Shown: positions 20,399 to 29,229, counted from the first letter of the stretch. The stretch is 64,000 nucleotides of DNA from Cysteiniphilum litorale (GCF_003428165.1 NZ_QLIQ01000002.1:1-64000), one strand, 5' to 3'. A program made the numbers and translations. Notes: generated by a model from the sequence alone, not told the origin.

Positions 20399-20647
20399 CT
20401 AAACCACTTCTTTTGTTTGTAGCACTTGGTTATAAAGCATATCTTTGACACGGCGACGCTGTTTTTTAAGGTTTGTCAAATCGTGATCTGTTACTGCTTC
20501 TTGATTGGCTTCAATCCTAAATATTTCCTTATCAAGCGTTTCATATTCATTAAATAGTTTGTGAAAGTGATTATCCGTTTCTTTTAAATTATGGATTGTT
20601 TCAGCATGCTCTGGAAACTCTTTAACTAGCGGGTGATGTTCTAACAT
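20399..20647 (-). CDS. YdcH family protein (DUF465)
   Basis: A small 82-residue helical protein with the DUF465 pattern: HHPLVKEFPEHAETIHNLKE, then DNHFHKLFNEYETLDKEIFR, an acidic turn, and LKKQRRRVKDML near the end. The biochemical function of the family is unknown. It sits convergent to zapE with a 4-bp gap. Confidence 0.88.
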   Translation of the reverse strand: MLEHHPLVKEFPEHAETIHNLKETDNHFHKLFNEYETLDKEIFRIEANQEAVTDHDLTNLKKQRRRVKDMLYNQVLQTKEVV

Positions 20648-20831
20648 TATTAACTCCTACATTTATGATTAATATTATAAATTCCAGCTTGAGTCTAACA
20701 ATCATAAAACTAGGCGTCATGCACGCTTATAGCAAAAAACATCAATAGATCCGAAAACAATGATCTATGTCATCTTTTATATATTTTTTAGAGGCATGAA
20801 TAAAAAATCACAAAAAAAATGCAAATCATAA

Positions 20832-20861
20832 TTGACAGCCTTTAAAAAATTCTGGTAGCTT
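20832..20861 (+). promoter_or_regulatory. Promoter of the methionine operon
   Basis: A perfect -35 TTGACA (20832-20837) is followed after 18 bp by TAGCTT (20856-20861), which has a TG one base upstream (extended -10). The predicted start near 20868 gives a leader of about 217 nt before the first structural gene. No MetJ-like AGACGTCT boxes were seen. Confidence 0.65.
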
Positions 20862-20895
20862 AAGTTCAAGTTACTAATTTTTTCGTGAAGACATT

Positions 20896-20979
20896 ATGCT
20901 TGAATACGCTTGTTACAAACGAATGATGATGCCCAACCTAGGCGCTGTTGTCGAGGTTGGGTTTAAGTCGTTTGCTTAA
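20896..20979 (+). CDS. Putative methionine leader peptide (27 aa)
   Basis: The small frame starts MLEYACYKRMMMPN and ends at a TAA 105 bases before the first enzyme gene. Codons 10-12 are three consecutive ATG (20923-20931), and the next base begins a GC-rich hairpin. Stacked codons for the end-product amino acid just before alternative hairpins are the mark of ribosome-mediated attenuation (as in his, leu, thr and phe leaders). Here the downstream genes make methionine. The ribosome-binding site is weak (GTGAAG, five bases before ATG). Translation is unproven. Confidence 0.6.
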   Translation: MLEYACYKRMMMPNLGAVVEVGFKSFA

Positions 20980-21046
20980 GCGCGAACAAGCGATTTAAAT
21001 GCCAATTCCAGTGCCTAGGATTCCAAAGGCACTGGCTCCTTGCCAG
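20907..21046 (+). promoter_or_regulatory. Structured leader with mutually exclusive hairpins upstream of the methionine operon
   Basis: Stems: CGCTTGTT/AACAAGCG (20907-20914 with 20985-20992), AAACGA/TCGTTT (20917-20922 with 20968-20973), CCCAACCT/AGGTTGGG (20932-20939 with 20954-20961), CCAGTGCC/GGCACTGG (21008-21015 with 21028-21035) and CTGGC/GCCAG (21032-21036 with 21042-21046). A competing 11-bp pairing joins CCTAGGCGCTG (20937-20947) with CAGTGCCTAGG (21009-21019), with one G-U pair; it excludes both main hairpins. No T tract follows the last stems, so any stop may be Rho- or translation-based. I see no match to known SAM riboswitch cores. Confidence 0.7.
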
Positions 21047-21084
21047 CGACCCCAAGCGCGAAAAATAGCTTAAAGAGGTTCAAA

Positions 21085-22305
21085 ATGGCAAATCAATTTA
21101 CAAATGAGCAACACTTCACCACGCAATGTATCCATTCAGGCATCCAAGCAGATCCAAATAATGGCGCATTATTAACACCTATCTTCCAAACAACTACATA
21201 CCAACAACAAAGTGTTGGCAATCACAAAGGGCACACTTATAGCCGTTCATCCAATCCTACGGTGAGCGTATTAGAAGAGAAACTTGCCAAGCTTGAAAAA
21301 GCACCAAGTAGCGCATGTTTCGCCACAGGTATGGCTGCCATTAGCGCACTTGCTTGCACTTTACTCAAAGCGGGTGATCATGTCGTCTGTTCTGATGTTG
21401 TCTATGGTGGCACCGTGCGCTTATTTAATGAAGTGCTTCAAAAGTTTGGTGTTGAGGTAAGCTATGTTGATAGCAGCAACCCACAAAATGTCAAACATGC
21501 GATTACTAACAACACACAATTAATCTTAATTGAAACACCAGCTAATCCAACGCTTAAATTAACTGACATCAAGGCGATCGCTGAAATTGCTAAGGCGCAT
21601 AATATTCTATTGGCGGTAGATAATACCTTCTTAACGGCGGCACTGCAAAAGCCGCTTGATCTAGGGGCGGATATTAGTATCTACTCGACCACCAAATACA
21701 TTGACGGGCACAACGCTACCGTTGGTGGTGCGTTAATTGCGAAAGATGAAGCGATTAATGAGCGCTTTCGCTATACCCGCAACTGCTTAGGATCAATTCA
21801 AAAGCCCTTTGAAGCATGGCTTATTTTACAAGGCATTAAGACATTGCCACTTCGTTTGAAGCAACACTCTGACAATGCCTTAGCAGTCGCGCGTTTTTTA
21901 GCAACACACGAGGCAGTTAAAAGCGTTTACTATCCTGGCTTAAATAGCTTTCCACAGCATGCTCTAGCTGAGAAGCAACACCTAGGTGCACACGGTGGAA
22001 TGCTCGCCTTTGAGCTTAAAGGCGATATTCAAAATGGGATAAACTTTATTAATTCAGTTAAGCTCTGCGCATTAGCTGAGAATCTCGGTGCGATTGAAAC
22101 CTTAATCACTCATCCAGCGACGATGACGCATGGTCCAATTGCCACAGACGAGCGTAAACGCCTTGGCATTCATGATGGTTTAATTCGATTATCTGTTGGC
22201 TTAGAAGATCCATTTGATATCATTCAGGACCTAGATCAAGCATTAGCTGCTGCCACTGAACAACAAAGTAAGCAAAATAAGCAAAACAAACAAAAGGTAT
22301 CTTAA
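21085..22305 (+). CDS. Cystathionine gamma-synthase-type PLP enzyme (Cys/Met metabolism)
   Basis: This PLP enzyme of the Cys/Met family probably joins an activated homoserine with cysteine (cystathionine gamma-synthase) or with sulfide. The 406 residues include TYSRSSNPTVSVLEEKLAKL, the cofactor contacts FATGMAAISA and VYGGTVRLF, AVDNTF, and the PLP lysine at about residue 204 (YSTTKYIDGH). The ATG at 21085 is chosen for its AAAGAGGT ribosome-binding site; a frame opening 15 codons upstream lies inside the structured leader. It heads a four-gene operon. Which activated homoserine it uses cannot be read from sequence. Confidence 0.88.
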   Translation: MANQFTNEQHFTTQCIHSGIQADPNNGALLTPIFQTTTYQQQSVGNHKGHTYSRSSNPTVSVLEEKLAKLEKAPSSACFATGMAAISALACTLLKAGDHVVCSDVVYGGTVRLFNEVLQKFGVEVSYVDSSNPQNVKHAITNNTQLILIETPANPTLKLTDIKAIAEIAKAHNILLAVDNTFLTAALQKPLDLGADISIYSTTKYIDGHNATVGGALIAKDEAINERFRYTRNCLGSIQKPFEAWLILQGIKTLPLRLKQHSDNALAVARFLATHEAVKSVYYPGLNSFPQHALAEKQHLGAHGGMLAFELKGDIQNGINFINSVKLCALAENLGAIETLITHPATMTHGPIATDERKRLGIHDGLIRLSVGLEDPFDIIQDLDQALAAATEQQSKQNKQNKQKVS

Positions 22306-22307
22306 TC

Positions 22308-23111
22308 ATGACACAATATCGCTGTAGTAGTTTTCAAGCCGAAGTCGTTGTGCTTAAGTTTGGCAGCTCCATTTTGGAATCTCTTGATCACTTTCAAGAC
22401 GCCGCTTTTGAAGTAAAGCGCTTTGTGGATAAAGGTTACAAAGTCATTGCGGTTGTCTCGGCTATTGGTAACACTACCGATGCTTTAGAAGGTAATCAAA
22501 ATGCATTTAATCTAAGCAACAATCAGACAAGTGCCAAGGCTCGCGCTTTATTGCTAGCCACGGGTGAGCTACAATCCGTGGCATATCTGACACAAACACT
22601 ACTACAGCAAAATGTACAAAGCGATTTCATCACCAACCCAATCGTTGCTGAAGGCGACTATGCTAACGCCACACCACTTCATATCAATCAATCATTATTT
22701 CATGGGCTATTGAGCACACAGCAAGCCATCGTCGTACCAGGTTTCATTGCCGAGAATAAAGACAATGAACCTTGCCTTTTAGGGCGAGGTGGTTCGGATT
22801 TAACAGCCCTTTTTATTGCGCATCAATTGCAAGCCAAGCGTTGTATTTTACTCAAAGATGTTGATGGCGTTTATCACTTAGACCCCAATAAATTTAAAGA
22901 TGCTATTCGCTACGAGACACTCACCTATGACTGCGCAAAAGAAAAAGCAACGCAAGTTATTCAACCGCAAGCGATCACTTGGGCCAAAGCACATTGTCTG
23001 ACATTTCAAATTGGTAAACTCAATGGCAATAATTACACAACCGTTGGCACATTAGAAACAAGACAAGCCACTCAATTGTCACGTCAAGTTAATATTTACG
23101 AGGTTGCATAA
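22308..23111 (+). CDS. Short aspartokinase-like amino-acid kinase without ACT domains
   Basis: The 267 residues cover only the amino-acid-kinase fold. The N-terminal VLKFGSS (residues 15-21; usually KFGGTS), the LATGEL segment, GRGGSDLTA (159-167) and LLKDVDGVYHLDP are aspartokinase-like. There are no C-terminal ACT domains, the usual seat of lysine/threonine feedback inhibition. It would phosphorylate aspartate, the first step towards homoserine and methionine, and its place between the two transsulfuration enzymes supports that. The G-to-S and T-to-S changes in the first motif are unusual, and a different acyl substrate cannot be excluded. Confidence 0.75.
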   Translation: MTQYRCSSFQAEVVVLKFGSSILESLDHFQDAAFEVKRFVDKGYKVIAVVSAIGNTTDALEGNQNAFNLSNNQTSAKARALLLATGELQSVAYLTQTLLQQNVQSDFITNPIVAEGDYANATPLHINQSLFHGLLSTQQAIVVPGFIAENKDNEPCLLGRGGSDLTALFIAHQLQAKRCILLKDVDGVYHLDPNKFKDAIRYETLTYDCAKEKATQVIQPQAITWAKAHCLTFQIGKLNGNNYTTVGTLETRQATQLSRQVNIYEVA

Positions 23112-23112
23112 T

Positions 23113-24279
23113 ATGGATCAGTGGACGCGCCTTATTCATCCAGAAATTGACAATAACGACCCGCATCACGCCAATAGTTTACCGATCTATCAAACAGCTA
23201 CGTTCGCCCAAGATGATGCTGAGCATCCTCGTAACAACTATGATTACTCAAGAAGCGGCAATCCGACACGCGCGTACGTTGAAGCTTATATTGCTAAGCT
23301 TGAAAATGCACAATATGGTTTAGCATTTAGTAGTGGCATGGCAGCCATTAGTTGTGTGCTGCAACTATTAAACGCAGGCGATCATATCATTATTGGCACG
23401 GATATTTATGGTGGCACACACCGAATTATTCACAAGGTGTTAACGCGTTTTAATATTCAATGCTCGCAAGTTGACTTCAATGATGCCCAAGCACTAAAAC
23501 AAGCGTTAACGGCGAACGCTAAGTTGGTATTGCTAGAAACACCGACCAACCCACTACAGCAAATAACCGATATCAACGCCTTAAGATCAAAGCTAGCGCA
23601 GGATATTATCCTTGTCGTAGACAATACTCTGCTATCACCTTGGTTACAGAAGCCGCTGGAGCTTGGTGCTGATATTGTGATTCACTCAGCGACTAAGCAT
23701 CTAGCGGGGCACGGTGATGTTTCTGCAGGTGTTGTTGTCACTAATCATGAACATTTAGCTCAAGAGCTTAAATTCTTACAAAACGCTAATGGTAATGCAC
23801 TTGACCCCATGCAAGCATGGCTTTTATTAAGAGGTGTTAAAACATTAGGTTTACGCATTGAGCGTCAACAGCAAAGCGCACTTAAAATTGCACAATTTCT
23901 AGAGAGTCATCCCAAAGTAACTAAAGTTTACTATGCAGGACTGCCAACACATCCAAACTATAATATTATGCAGGCTCAAACCTCAGGTGCTGGCTCAGTA
24001 TTAAGCTTTACCACTGAATCATTTGCACTATCCAAACACATTGTTAATCAGACACAGCTTTTTACTATTTCAGTAAGCTTTGGCAGTTTAATGAGTCTCA
24101 TTAGTCTGCCTTGCCAGATGTCACATGCCGCAATTGATAGTAATAAACGCAATATCCCAGAGAGTCTTATCCGCCTATCGATTGGCATCGAAGATCCTGA
24201 TGATTTAATTGCCGATCTTGAGAAAGTCTTAAACCATGAAATAACAACATCTTTGACGAGTGAACACCATGCCAAATAA
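23113..24279 (+). CDS. Cystathionine lyase-type PLP enzyme
   Basis: This second Cys/Met PLP enzyme has 388 residues and probably cleaves cystathionine (beta- or gamma-lyase). Marks are NYDYSRSGNPTRAYVEAYIA, FSSGMAAISCV, DIYGGTHRI, VVDNTLLSPWLQKPLELGAD and the PLP lysine at about 195 (HSATKHLAGHGD). ATG at 23113 follows GAGGT after eight bases; an upstream TTG overlaps the aspartokinase stop and is less likely. Sequence alone does not separate MetB, MetC and CGL activities; position after a synthase-type gene favours MetC. Confidence 0.85.
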   Translation: MDQWTRLIHPEIDNNDPHHANSLPIYQTATFAQDDAEHPRNNYDYSRSGNPTRAYVEAYIAKLENAQYGLAFSSGMAAISCVLQLLNAGDHIIIGTDIYGGTHRIIHKVLTRFNIQCSQVDFNDAQALKQALTANAKLVLLETPTNPLQQITDINALRSKLAQDIILVVDNTLLSPWLQKPLELGADIVIHSATKHLAGHGDVSAGVVVTNHEHLAQELKFLQNANGNALDPMQAWLLLRGVKTLGLRIERQQQSALKIAQFLESHPKVTKVYYAGLPTHPNYNIMQAQTSGAGSVLSFTTESFALSKHIVNQTQLFTISVSFGSLMSLISLPCQMSHAAIDSNKRNIPESLIRLSIGIEDPDDLIADLEKVLNHEITTSLTSEHHAK

Positions 24280-25195
24280 CAGTCATATCAGTTTTGAACT
24301 ATTCCCATCTAAAGCTCATCTTGACAATGGTAAGCTTTACCAAGCGATTGATGAGATAAAGCCTCATGCACCTAAATACGTATCCGTCACTTTTGGCGCT
24401 GGTGGCTCCGAGTCTTACGCTAATTCGTTAACGCTTATTCGCTATTTACGTCAACAACATATTGATGTTGTGCCACACATCACCTGCTTTCACCTTGATA
24501 AGCAGGCGATTTTTAGTCTTTTGCAAGAGTATATTAAGCTTGGCATTGATCGCCTTGTTGTTGTTCGCGGCGATTTGCCACAAGATATTCAAAAGCAAAC
24601 CAAAGTAAGCTTTAATTATGCTTATCAATTAATTGATTACATTCGCCAAATCAGTGGTGAGCAATTTGATATTACGATTGCAGCCTATCCTGAGTTTTAT
24701 CCTGGTTCTAAGACTTTACAAGAGGATATCGATAATCTAAAACAAAAGATTAACGCAGGGGCTAATCACGCCATTACGCAATATTTCTATAGTATTGATG
24801 CCTTCTATCATTTCTTACAAATGTGTCATGATCATCAAATCACTATTCCGATTACAGCAGGAGTGATGCCCATTGCCAATTACCAAGGATTAAAGCGTTT
24901 TTCACAAATTTGTCATGCTGATATCCCACAGTGGCTTGATAAACGTCTTGCTGCCTATCAACATGATCCTGTGGCACTACAAGACTTTGCCAGTGATGTT
25001 GTTGCTAAATTGTGTGATGACTTAATTGACCTTGGCGTGCATGGACTACATTTCTATACTTTGAATCAAATGTCTGCAACCAATGCCGTGATTGCCAAAA
25101 GCTCGAAACTGCAAAGCATTTTAACGCAGCAAAAAAATCAGAGGAATCAACAAGCCCCTGAACTAGCCAGCATTACCCAATTAGCATCTCGTTAA
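24269..25195 (+). CDS. metF: Methylenetetrahydrofolate reductase
   Basis: MetF makes 5-methyl-THF, the methyl donor for methionine synthase. The 308 residues form the FAD TIM barrel: ISFELFPSKA at the start (usually EFFPPK), YVSVTFGAGG, VPHITCF, VVRGDLPQD, IAAYPEFYPGS, DAGANHAITQ-like (NAGANHAITQYFY) and PITAGVMPI. The ATG at 24269 overlaps the end of the preceding gene by 11 bp; a GTG three codons upstream is possible. Last gene of the operon. Confidence 0.95.
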   Translation: MPNNSHISFELFPSKAHLDNGKLYQAIDEIKPHAPKYVSVTFGAGGSESYANSLTLIRYLRQQHIDVVPHITCFHLDKQAIFSLLQEYIKLGIDRLVVVRGDLPQDIQKQTKVSFNYAYQLIDYIRQISGEQFDITIAAYPEFYPGSKTLQEDIDNLKQKINAGANHAITQYFYSIDAFYHFLQMCHDHQITIPITAGVMPIANYQGLKRFSQICHADIPQWLDKRLAAYQHDPVALQDFASDVVAKLCDDLIDLGVHGLHFYTLNQMSATNAVIAKSSKLQSILTQQKNQRNQQAPELASITQLASR

Positions 25196-25272
25196 TCACT
25201 TTAATCACTTAGCTTTACAGCTATAGGCTTTCGACGTACCATAATCACACCTCAATGAAGTTATGATTTCTT

Positions 25273-26136
25273 ATGCAATTGCCACCATTAAAGTCCTTGC
25301 CTTATTTTATTGCTGTTGCCAAGCACAAGCACTTTGCTCAGGCTGCTGCCGAGCTTAATCTTACTGCCGGCGCAATTAGCCAACAGATTAAACAATTGGA
25401 ACAGTATCTTGGAACAACGCTTTTTAACCGTGATACTAAACACGTTGAGTTAACACACGATGGCATGCGTTATTACAAAGAAATTGAAGCTGCATTAATT
25501 CACATTGAACAAGCAACCAGTCAGATTAAACCACTTAATCAAGATACGGTACAATTACGTATATTTTCAACACTTGCGGTACAGTGGCTTATCCCGCGAT
25601 TAAGTGATCTTTATCTAAAACATCCAGATATCAATCTCAATATGATGACATCAACTGAATTAAAAACACATGATGTCGATAGTGCTGATCTAAGCATTCA
25701 ATTGGGATTAGCGGATCCAACCAGTAAAGCAGTTAAGTTATGGCAGAATCAACTGGTGCTTGTCTACAATCCGCAAATCATTAAAGCCAATGAGATAAAA
25801 AACAGCCCTGCGATTGTCGTGAATCACCCCTTGCGTGAAAAAGATTGGCAGAGCTTTTGTGAGTCAGCGCATTTAACAATCCCTAGCAAAAAAATATCTG
25901 TTGCTACAACGATTCATGCGCTTCAAGCCGTTGAAAATGGACTGGGCAGCTGTGTTACCCACTTGCCGCTTGTTTATGCATTAATCCAAAACAAACGTCT
26001 TAGCATTTGGCAAGATCCTTTACCATTATCACAATGTTATTACTTAGTTGATAGCCAACCACACAGGCATACTGCCAATAAAAAAATTGTGCATGATTGG
26101 TTAATAGAGCAAGCTCAGCAGTATTTTGAAAGTTAG
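25273..26136 (+). CDS. LysR family transcriptional regulator (GcvA-like)
   Basis: A 287-residue LysR-type regulator. The N-terminal winged helix-turn-helix (residues about 5-62) reads FAQAAAELNLTAGAISQQIK then QLEQYLGTTLFNRDTKHVEL. A linker helix and the periplasmic-binding-like effector domain follow. The PLKSLPYF start and the missing -RR- wing resemble GcvA/AmpR types rather than MetR. It lies 77 bp after metF on the same strand. Control of the methionine genes is possible but not shown by any site I can identify. Confidence 0.88.
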   Translation: MQLPPLKSLPYFIAVAKHKHFAQAAAELNLTAGAISQQIKQLEQYLGTTLFNRDTKHVELTHDGMRYYKEIEAALIHIEQATSQIKPLNQDTVQLRIFSTLAVQWLIPRLSDLYLKHPDINLNMMTSTELKTHDVDSADLSIQLGLADPTSKAVKLWQNQLVLVYNPQIIKANEIKNSPAIVVNHPLREKDWQSFCESAHLTIPSKKISVATTIHALQAVENGLGSCVTHLPLVYALIQNKRLSIWQDPLPLSQCYYLVDSQPHRHTANKKIVHDWLIEQAQQYFES

Positions 26137-26912
26137 ATGACACCAAAAATATAATCTACAAGTGATACTCGACTATCTGCATTTTCTGATGCTGAAACCC
26201 AATAGGTAACACCAAGCTCTGTTATTTGAGCATCTTGTTTTATTGTGAAATAGGTTTCACAATAACGAGAGCCCATTGCTAAGCGACAACGTCTATTTCC
26301 GACATCAACCGCTTTTTCATTGCTAAACTCCGCATCTAGTAAAATAGGATAGCTTAAGTTCTTTTCCTCATATTCCGCAGGCAAAGCGTAGACGATTTTA
26401 TAACGATTACCTTTTGTCAGCTTTGCAGTGCCTGGACTAATGCTCTGATCATCATCAGTCTTGATAAACACCTGATTTTTAGCAAATATCATTCCATTCA
26501 TGAAATTCAGTTTTTCAGTTATCTGGTGTTCACCATCTGCTGTTTTTATCACTAGCTCTTGTGTGCAATACTGCAAGCTGCCAAGATTGACAGTAAAAGT
26601 ATTTTTACCACCACCAACGATAAGATCAGCTTCATCTGTTTTTAGTTTAATATCTTGACAATTTCCACCCCCCATAATTGCTTTTACTCTCACAGGCTCC
26701 CCTCCTATCGCTAAGGCTTTTACCCCTGCCAATGACACATCAACAGCATTCCCTTGGGAGGTTGAATATAAACTCAAATGTGATGCTTGAATCTGATAAT
26801 CATTAAAGCCACTATCACCCGCCTCAGATCCACCACCGCCGCCACAACCACTTAAAGCAAAGCTGCCCATGATTAAAAATTTGGAGCATATCTCTTTGGT
26901 CAGACCTGTCAT
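26133..26912 (-). CDS. Putative lipoprotein, 259 aa
   Basis: The N-terminus is a lipoprotein signal: a short basic region, a hydrophobic stretch (FLIMGSFA) and the lipobox LSGC with Cys near residue 23, followed by a glycine linker. The rest is beta-rich with four cysteines that could form two disulfides (GNCQD, QYCTQ, RRCRL, RYCET). I do not recognise the family. ATG at 26912 has an AAGGAAAAC ribosome-binding site. Its 3' end overlaps the LysR gene by 4 bp (convergent). Confidence 0.75.
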   Translation of the reverse strand: MTGLTKEICSKFLIMGSFALSGCGGGGGSEAGDSGFNDYQIQASHLSLYSTSQGNAVDVSLAGVKALAIGGEPVRVKAIMGGGNCQDIKLKTDEADLIVGGGKNTFTVNLGSLQYCTQELVIKTADGEHQITEKLNFMNGMIFAKNQVFIKTDDDQSISPGTAKLTKGNRYKIVYALPAEYEEKNLSYPILLDAEFSNEKAVDVGNRRCRLAMGSRYCETYFTIKQDAQITELGVTYWVSASENADSRVSLVDYIFGVI

Positions 26913-27081
26913 TGTTTTCCTTATCTGAGTTTACCGCACACGGCAGACATTTCACCGCAAATAATCAATCAGATCCAGATACAAAAACATACAAAAAGTA
27001 AACTTACCTGCTGATCATAATTGTGATTTACAGTGCTTTTGTGGACAATAGCTTACCCCATGACTTAAATATACTATTGAT

Positions 27082-27747
27082 ATGAAACTTTATATTTATG
27101 AACACTGCCCTTTTTGTATCCGTCCACGCATTATTTCTGGACTAAAACAAATCCCACTTGAACTTATTTATCTTGCCAATGATGATGAAAAATCGCACAT
27201 TGATCTTATTGGCAAAAAACAAGTGCCTTTTTTACAAAAAGATGATGATAGCTTTTTGGTTGAAAGCTTGGATATCTGTCAATATCTCAATAATTTTGAC
27301 AACAAGCCAATATTAAGTGACGAAATCACGACAAGCACCAAACTCATTGAACTAACAACGATGCTAAGTAATGCCAGTAAATCACTCGTCTATCCAAGTT
27401 TTCTGAACCATCCACTTAATCAACAAGATTTTCCAACGCAGAGTGCCAAAGACTATTTTGAGCGTAAGAAAGAAAAGTACATTGGTTGCTTTAAGGCAAA
27501 TTTACGCTTCCCCGATGCTGCCATTGAAAGCACACAAGCAATTTTGAATGAACTTGATCAGCTTATGACACACACCTATGCTAGCAGCAACCAATTATCT
27601 TGGGATGATATTATGATTTTCCCGATATTGCGTAACCTAGGCATTATCAGTCATCTTATCAATATCCCTGAAAATATTAAGCGCTATGTTAAACACTTAG
27701 CGCATGAAGCGGATATTGAACTTTATACCAACTTTAAACAAGGATAG
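27082..27747 (+). CDS. grxB: Glutaredoxin 2 (GrxB family)
   Basis: GrxB is a GST-fold, glutathione-dependent disulfide reductase. The 221 residues start MKLYIYEHCPFCIRPRII with the dithiol CPFC at residues 9-12. They continue with the glutathione-site KQVPFLQKDD and VESLDICQYL, and an all-helical C-terminal domain from about 80. The length matches E. coli Grx2. It is followed 6 bp later by the enolase-superfamily gene. Confidence 0.9.
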   Translation: MKLYIYEHCPFCIRPRIISGLKQIPLELIYLANDDEKSHIDLIGKKQVPFLQKDDDSFLVESLDICQYLNNFDNKPILSDEITTSTKLIELTTMLSNASKSLVYPSFLNHPLNQQDFPTQSAKDYFERKKEKYIGCFKANLRFPDAAIESTQAILNELDQLMTHTYASSNQLSWDDIMIFPILRNLGIISHLINIPENIKRYVKHLAHEADIELYTNFKQG

Positions 27748-27753
27748 TAACTT

Positions 27754-28932
27754 ATGAAAATCACTCAAATTGAAGTTTTTGATATTCACTGCCCCAAGCG
27801 TCCAGCATGGTCACCCGTGTTTGTACGCATTCATACCGACGAGGGGTTAACGGGAGTCGGTGAAGCAGGTCTTGCTTATGATCTTGGACATTCCGCTGCG
27901 GCACATATGATTAAAGAATTTTCAGAGGAGATGCTATTAGGCATTGATCCATTTGCTACTGAACATCTTTGGAATCGTATGCTACGCGAGAGCTTCTGGG
28001 GTTTAGGTGGCGGACCTGTAGTCTATTCGGCAATGAGTGCCATTGATACTGCACTTTGGGATATCAAAGGTAAAGCCCTTGGTTTACCGGTTTATCAACT
28101 TCTGGGTGGTAAAACCAATAAAAAACTGCGCACTTATGCCAGTCAATTACAGTTTGATTGGGATTGTTATGAACGCAAGACTTTATTCAAACCCGAAGAC
28201 TATGCCAAAGCAACTGAAAAAGCGGTGGCTGAAGGTTATGATGCAGTTAAAGTGGATCCGATGATGTTTGATCACAAGGGGGACACGATCTATGACTGCA
28301 CCTTGCCATTTCGCCGTGATCACTTAAATCTCATTCGTGCACGCATGCAGGCCATTCGTGATGTATTGGGTGAAAATGGCGATATTATTTTTGAATGCCA
28401 TAGCTTGCCTGGTCTTGCCTCTGCCTTGCAGCTTGGCGAAATTGCAGAGGAGTTCAACTGCTTATACTTTGAAGAGCCTGTTAATTATTTAAATAGCAAA
28501 CTGCATGAGCCACTTAAACAAAAACTCAATGTCCCTATTGCTGCAGGTGAGCGTTTGTATCTACGCCATGGCGTACGTGAATATCTTGAGAAGCAAACTG
28601 TTGACGTGTTGCAACCTGATATCGGTTTATGTGGCGGCCTAACTGAAGCAAAAAAAATCTGCGATTATGCTGATATGTATGATGTCAAAATCCAAGCGCA
28701 TGTGTGTGGTGGTCCTGTAGCAACCGCTGCTAGTTTACACTTGGAAACTGCAATCCCCAATTTCATTATCCATGAACATCACACCTATGCCTTAAAAGAC
28801 TTTAATCGTGAGCTTTGCCTACAAGATCCACAACCTGCTAATGGTTTCTTTGAAGTATCAGAAACACCAGGGCTTGGGATTGAGTTAAACGATGAAGTGT
28901 TGATGAAATCTCCTAGGATGATCATTAAATAA
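27754..28932 (+). CDS. Enolase-superfamily dehydratase/racemase (mandelate racemase group)
   Basis: The 392-residue protein has the capping domain (residues about 1-120, MKITQIEVFDIHCPKRPAWS) and the barrel. Visible metal-site and catalytic motifs are YDAVKVDPMMF, IIFECHSLPG, YFEEPV, AAGERLYLRHG and QPDIGLCGGLTEAKKIC, with a conserved histidine in QAHVCGGPVATAASLHL. This pattern is nearest to galactonate/gluconate-type sugar-acid dehydratases. The substrate is unassigned, and grxB gives no help. It has its own downstream hairpins. Confidence 0.82.
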   Translation: MKITQIEVFDIHCPKRPAWSPVFVRIHTDEGLTGVGEAGLAYDLGHSAAAHMIKEFSEEMLLGIDPFATEHLWNRMLRESFWGLGGGPVVYSAMSAIDTALWDIKGKALGLPVYQLLGGKTNKKLRTYASQLQFDWDCYERKTLFKPEDYAKATEKAVAEGYDAVKVDPMMFDHKGDTIYDCTLPFRRDHLNLIRARMQAIRDVLGENGDIIFECHSLPGLASALQLGEIAEEFNCLYFEEPVNYLNSKLHEPLKQKLNVPIAAGERLYLRHGVREYLEKQTVDVLQPDIGLCGGLTEAKKICDYADMYDVKIQAHVCGGPVATAASLHLETAIPNFIIHEHHTYALKDFNRELCLQDPQPANGFFEVSETPGLGIELNDEVLMKSPRMIIK

Positions 28933-28964
28933 GTACCTAAACAATAGTTTTTTGGTAATAATGG

Positions 28965-29024
28965 ATATTCGGGTTAAGCCCGAATATGACGATTTGCGGT
29001 CATTCTCGGACTTGATCCGAGAAT
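28965..29024. repeat. Pair of palindromic repeat hairpins
   Basis: Two perfect 9-bp stems sit 14 bases apart: ATATTCGGG/CCCGAATAT with loop TTAAG (28965-28987) and ATTCTCGGA/TCCGAGAAT with loop CTTGA (29002-29024). The second is of the widespread GTCATTC-ccggg-cttga type of interspersed repeats. The loops are complementary-looking, as in paired REP units. The first may also end transcription of the upstream gene, though no T tract is present. Confidence 0.65.
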
Positions 29025-29187
29025 CCAAAAAATACCTAATAATATTTGCATACATACTTAAATCACCATTTTTATTCTTCTTGATTTCATACCCACCGCA
29101 AAATGATTTACGATGGGTATAATTCCGGTTTATTTTGCTGTTTTTTAATCTGATTCAATTCGATTTCAAAATATCGGCATTAACCAC

Positions 29188-29216
29188 TTGACATAGCAAG
29201 GTCAAGTCGATAAATT
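29188..29216 (+). promoter_or_regulatory. Promoter of tRNA-Ser(GCT)
   Basis: TTGACA (29188-29193) and TAAATT (29211-29216) are 17 bp apart, ending 13 bases before the tRNA. Confidence 0.7.
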
Positions 29217-29229
29217 GTCGCAGTACCGC

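Noticed and set aside
20868-21084. SAM or SAH riboswitch before the methionine operon
   Set aside because: None of the SAM-I, SAM-II, SAM-IV or SAH core sequences could be recognised, while the short frame with three Met codons fits attenuation better. A covariance search could still overturn this.
20896-21300. Start of the first methionine enzyme at 21040
   Set aside because: The 15 extra codons would translate the structured leader; the ATG at 21085 has the AAAGAGGT ribosome-binding site and the family N-terminus.
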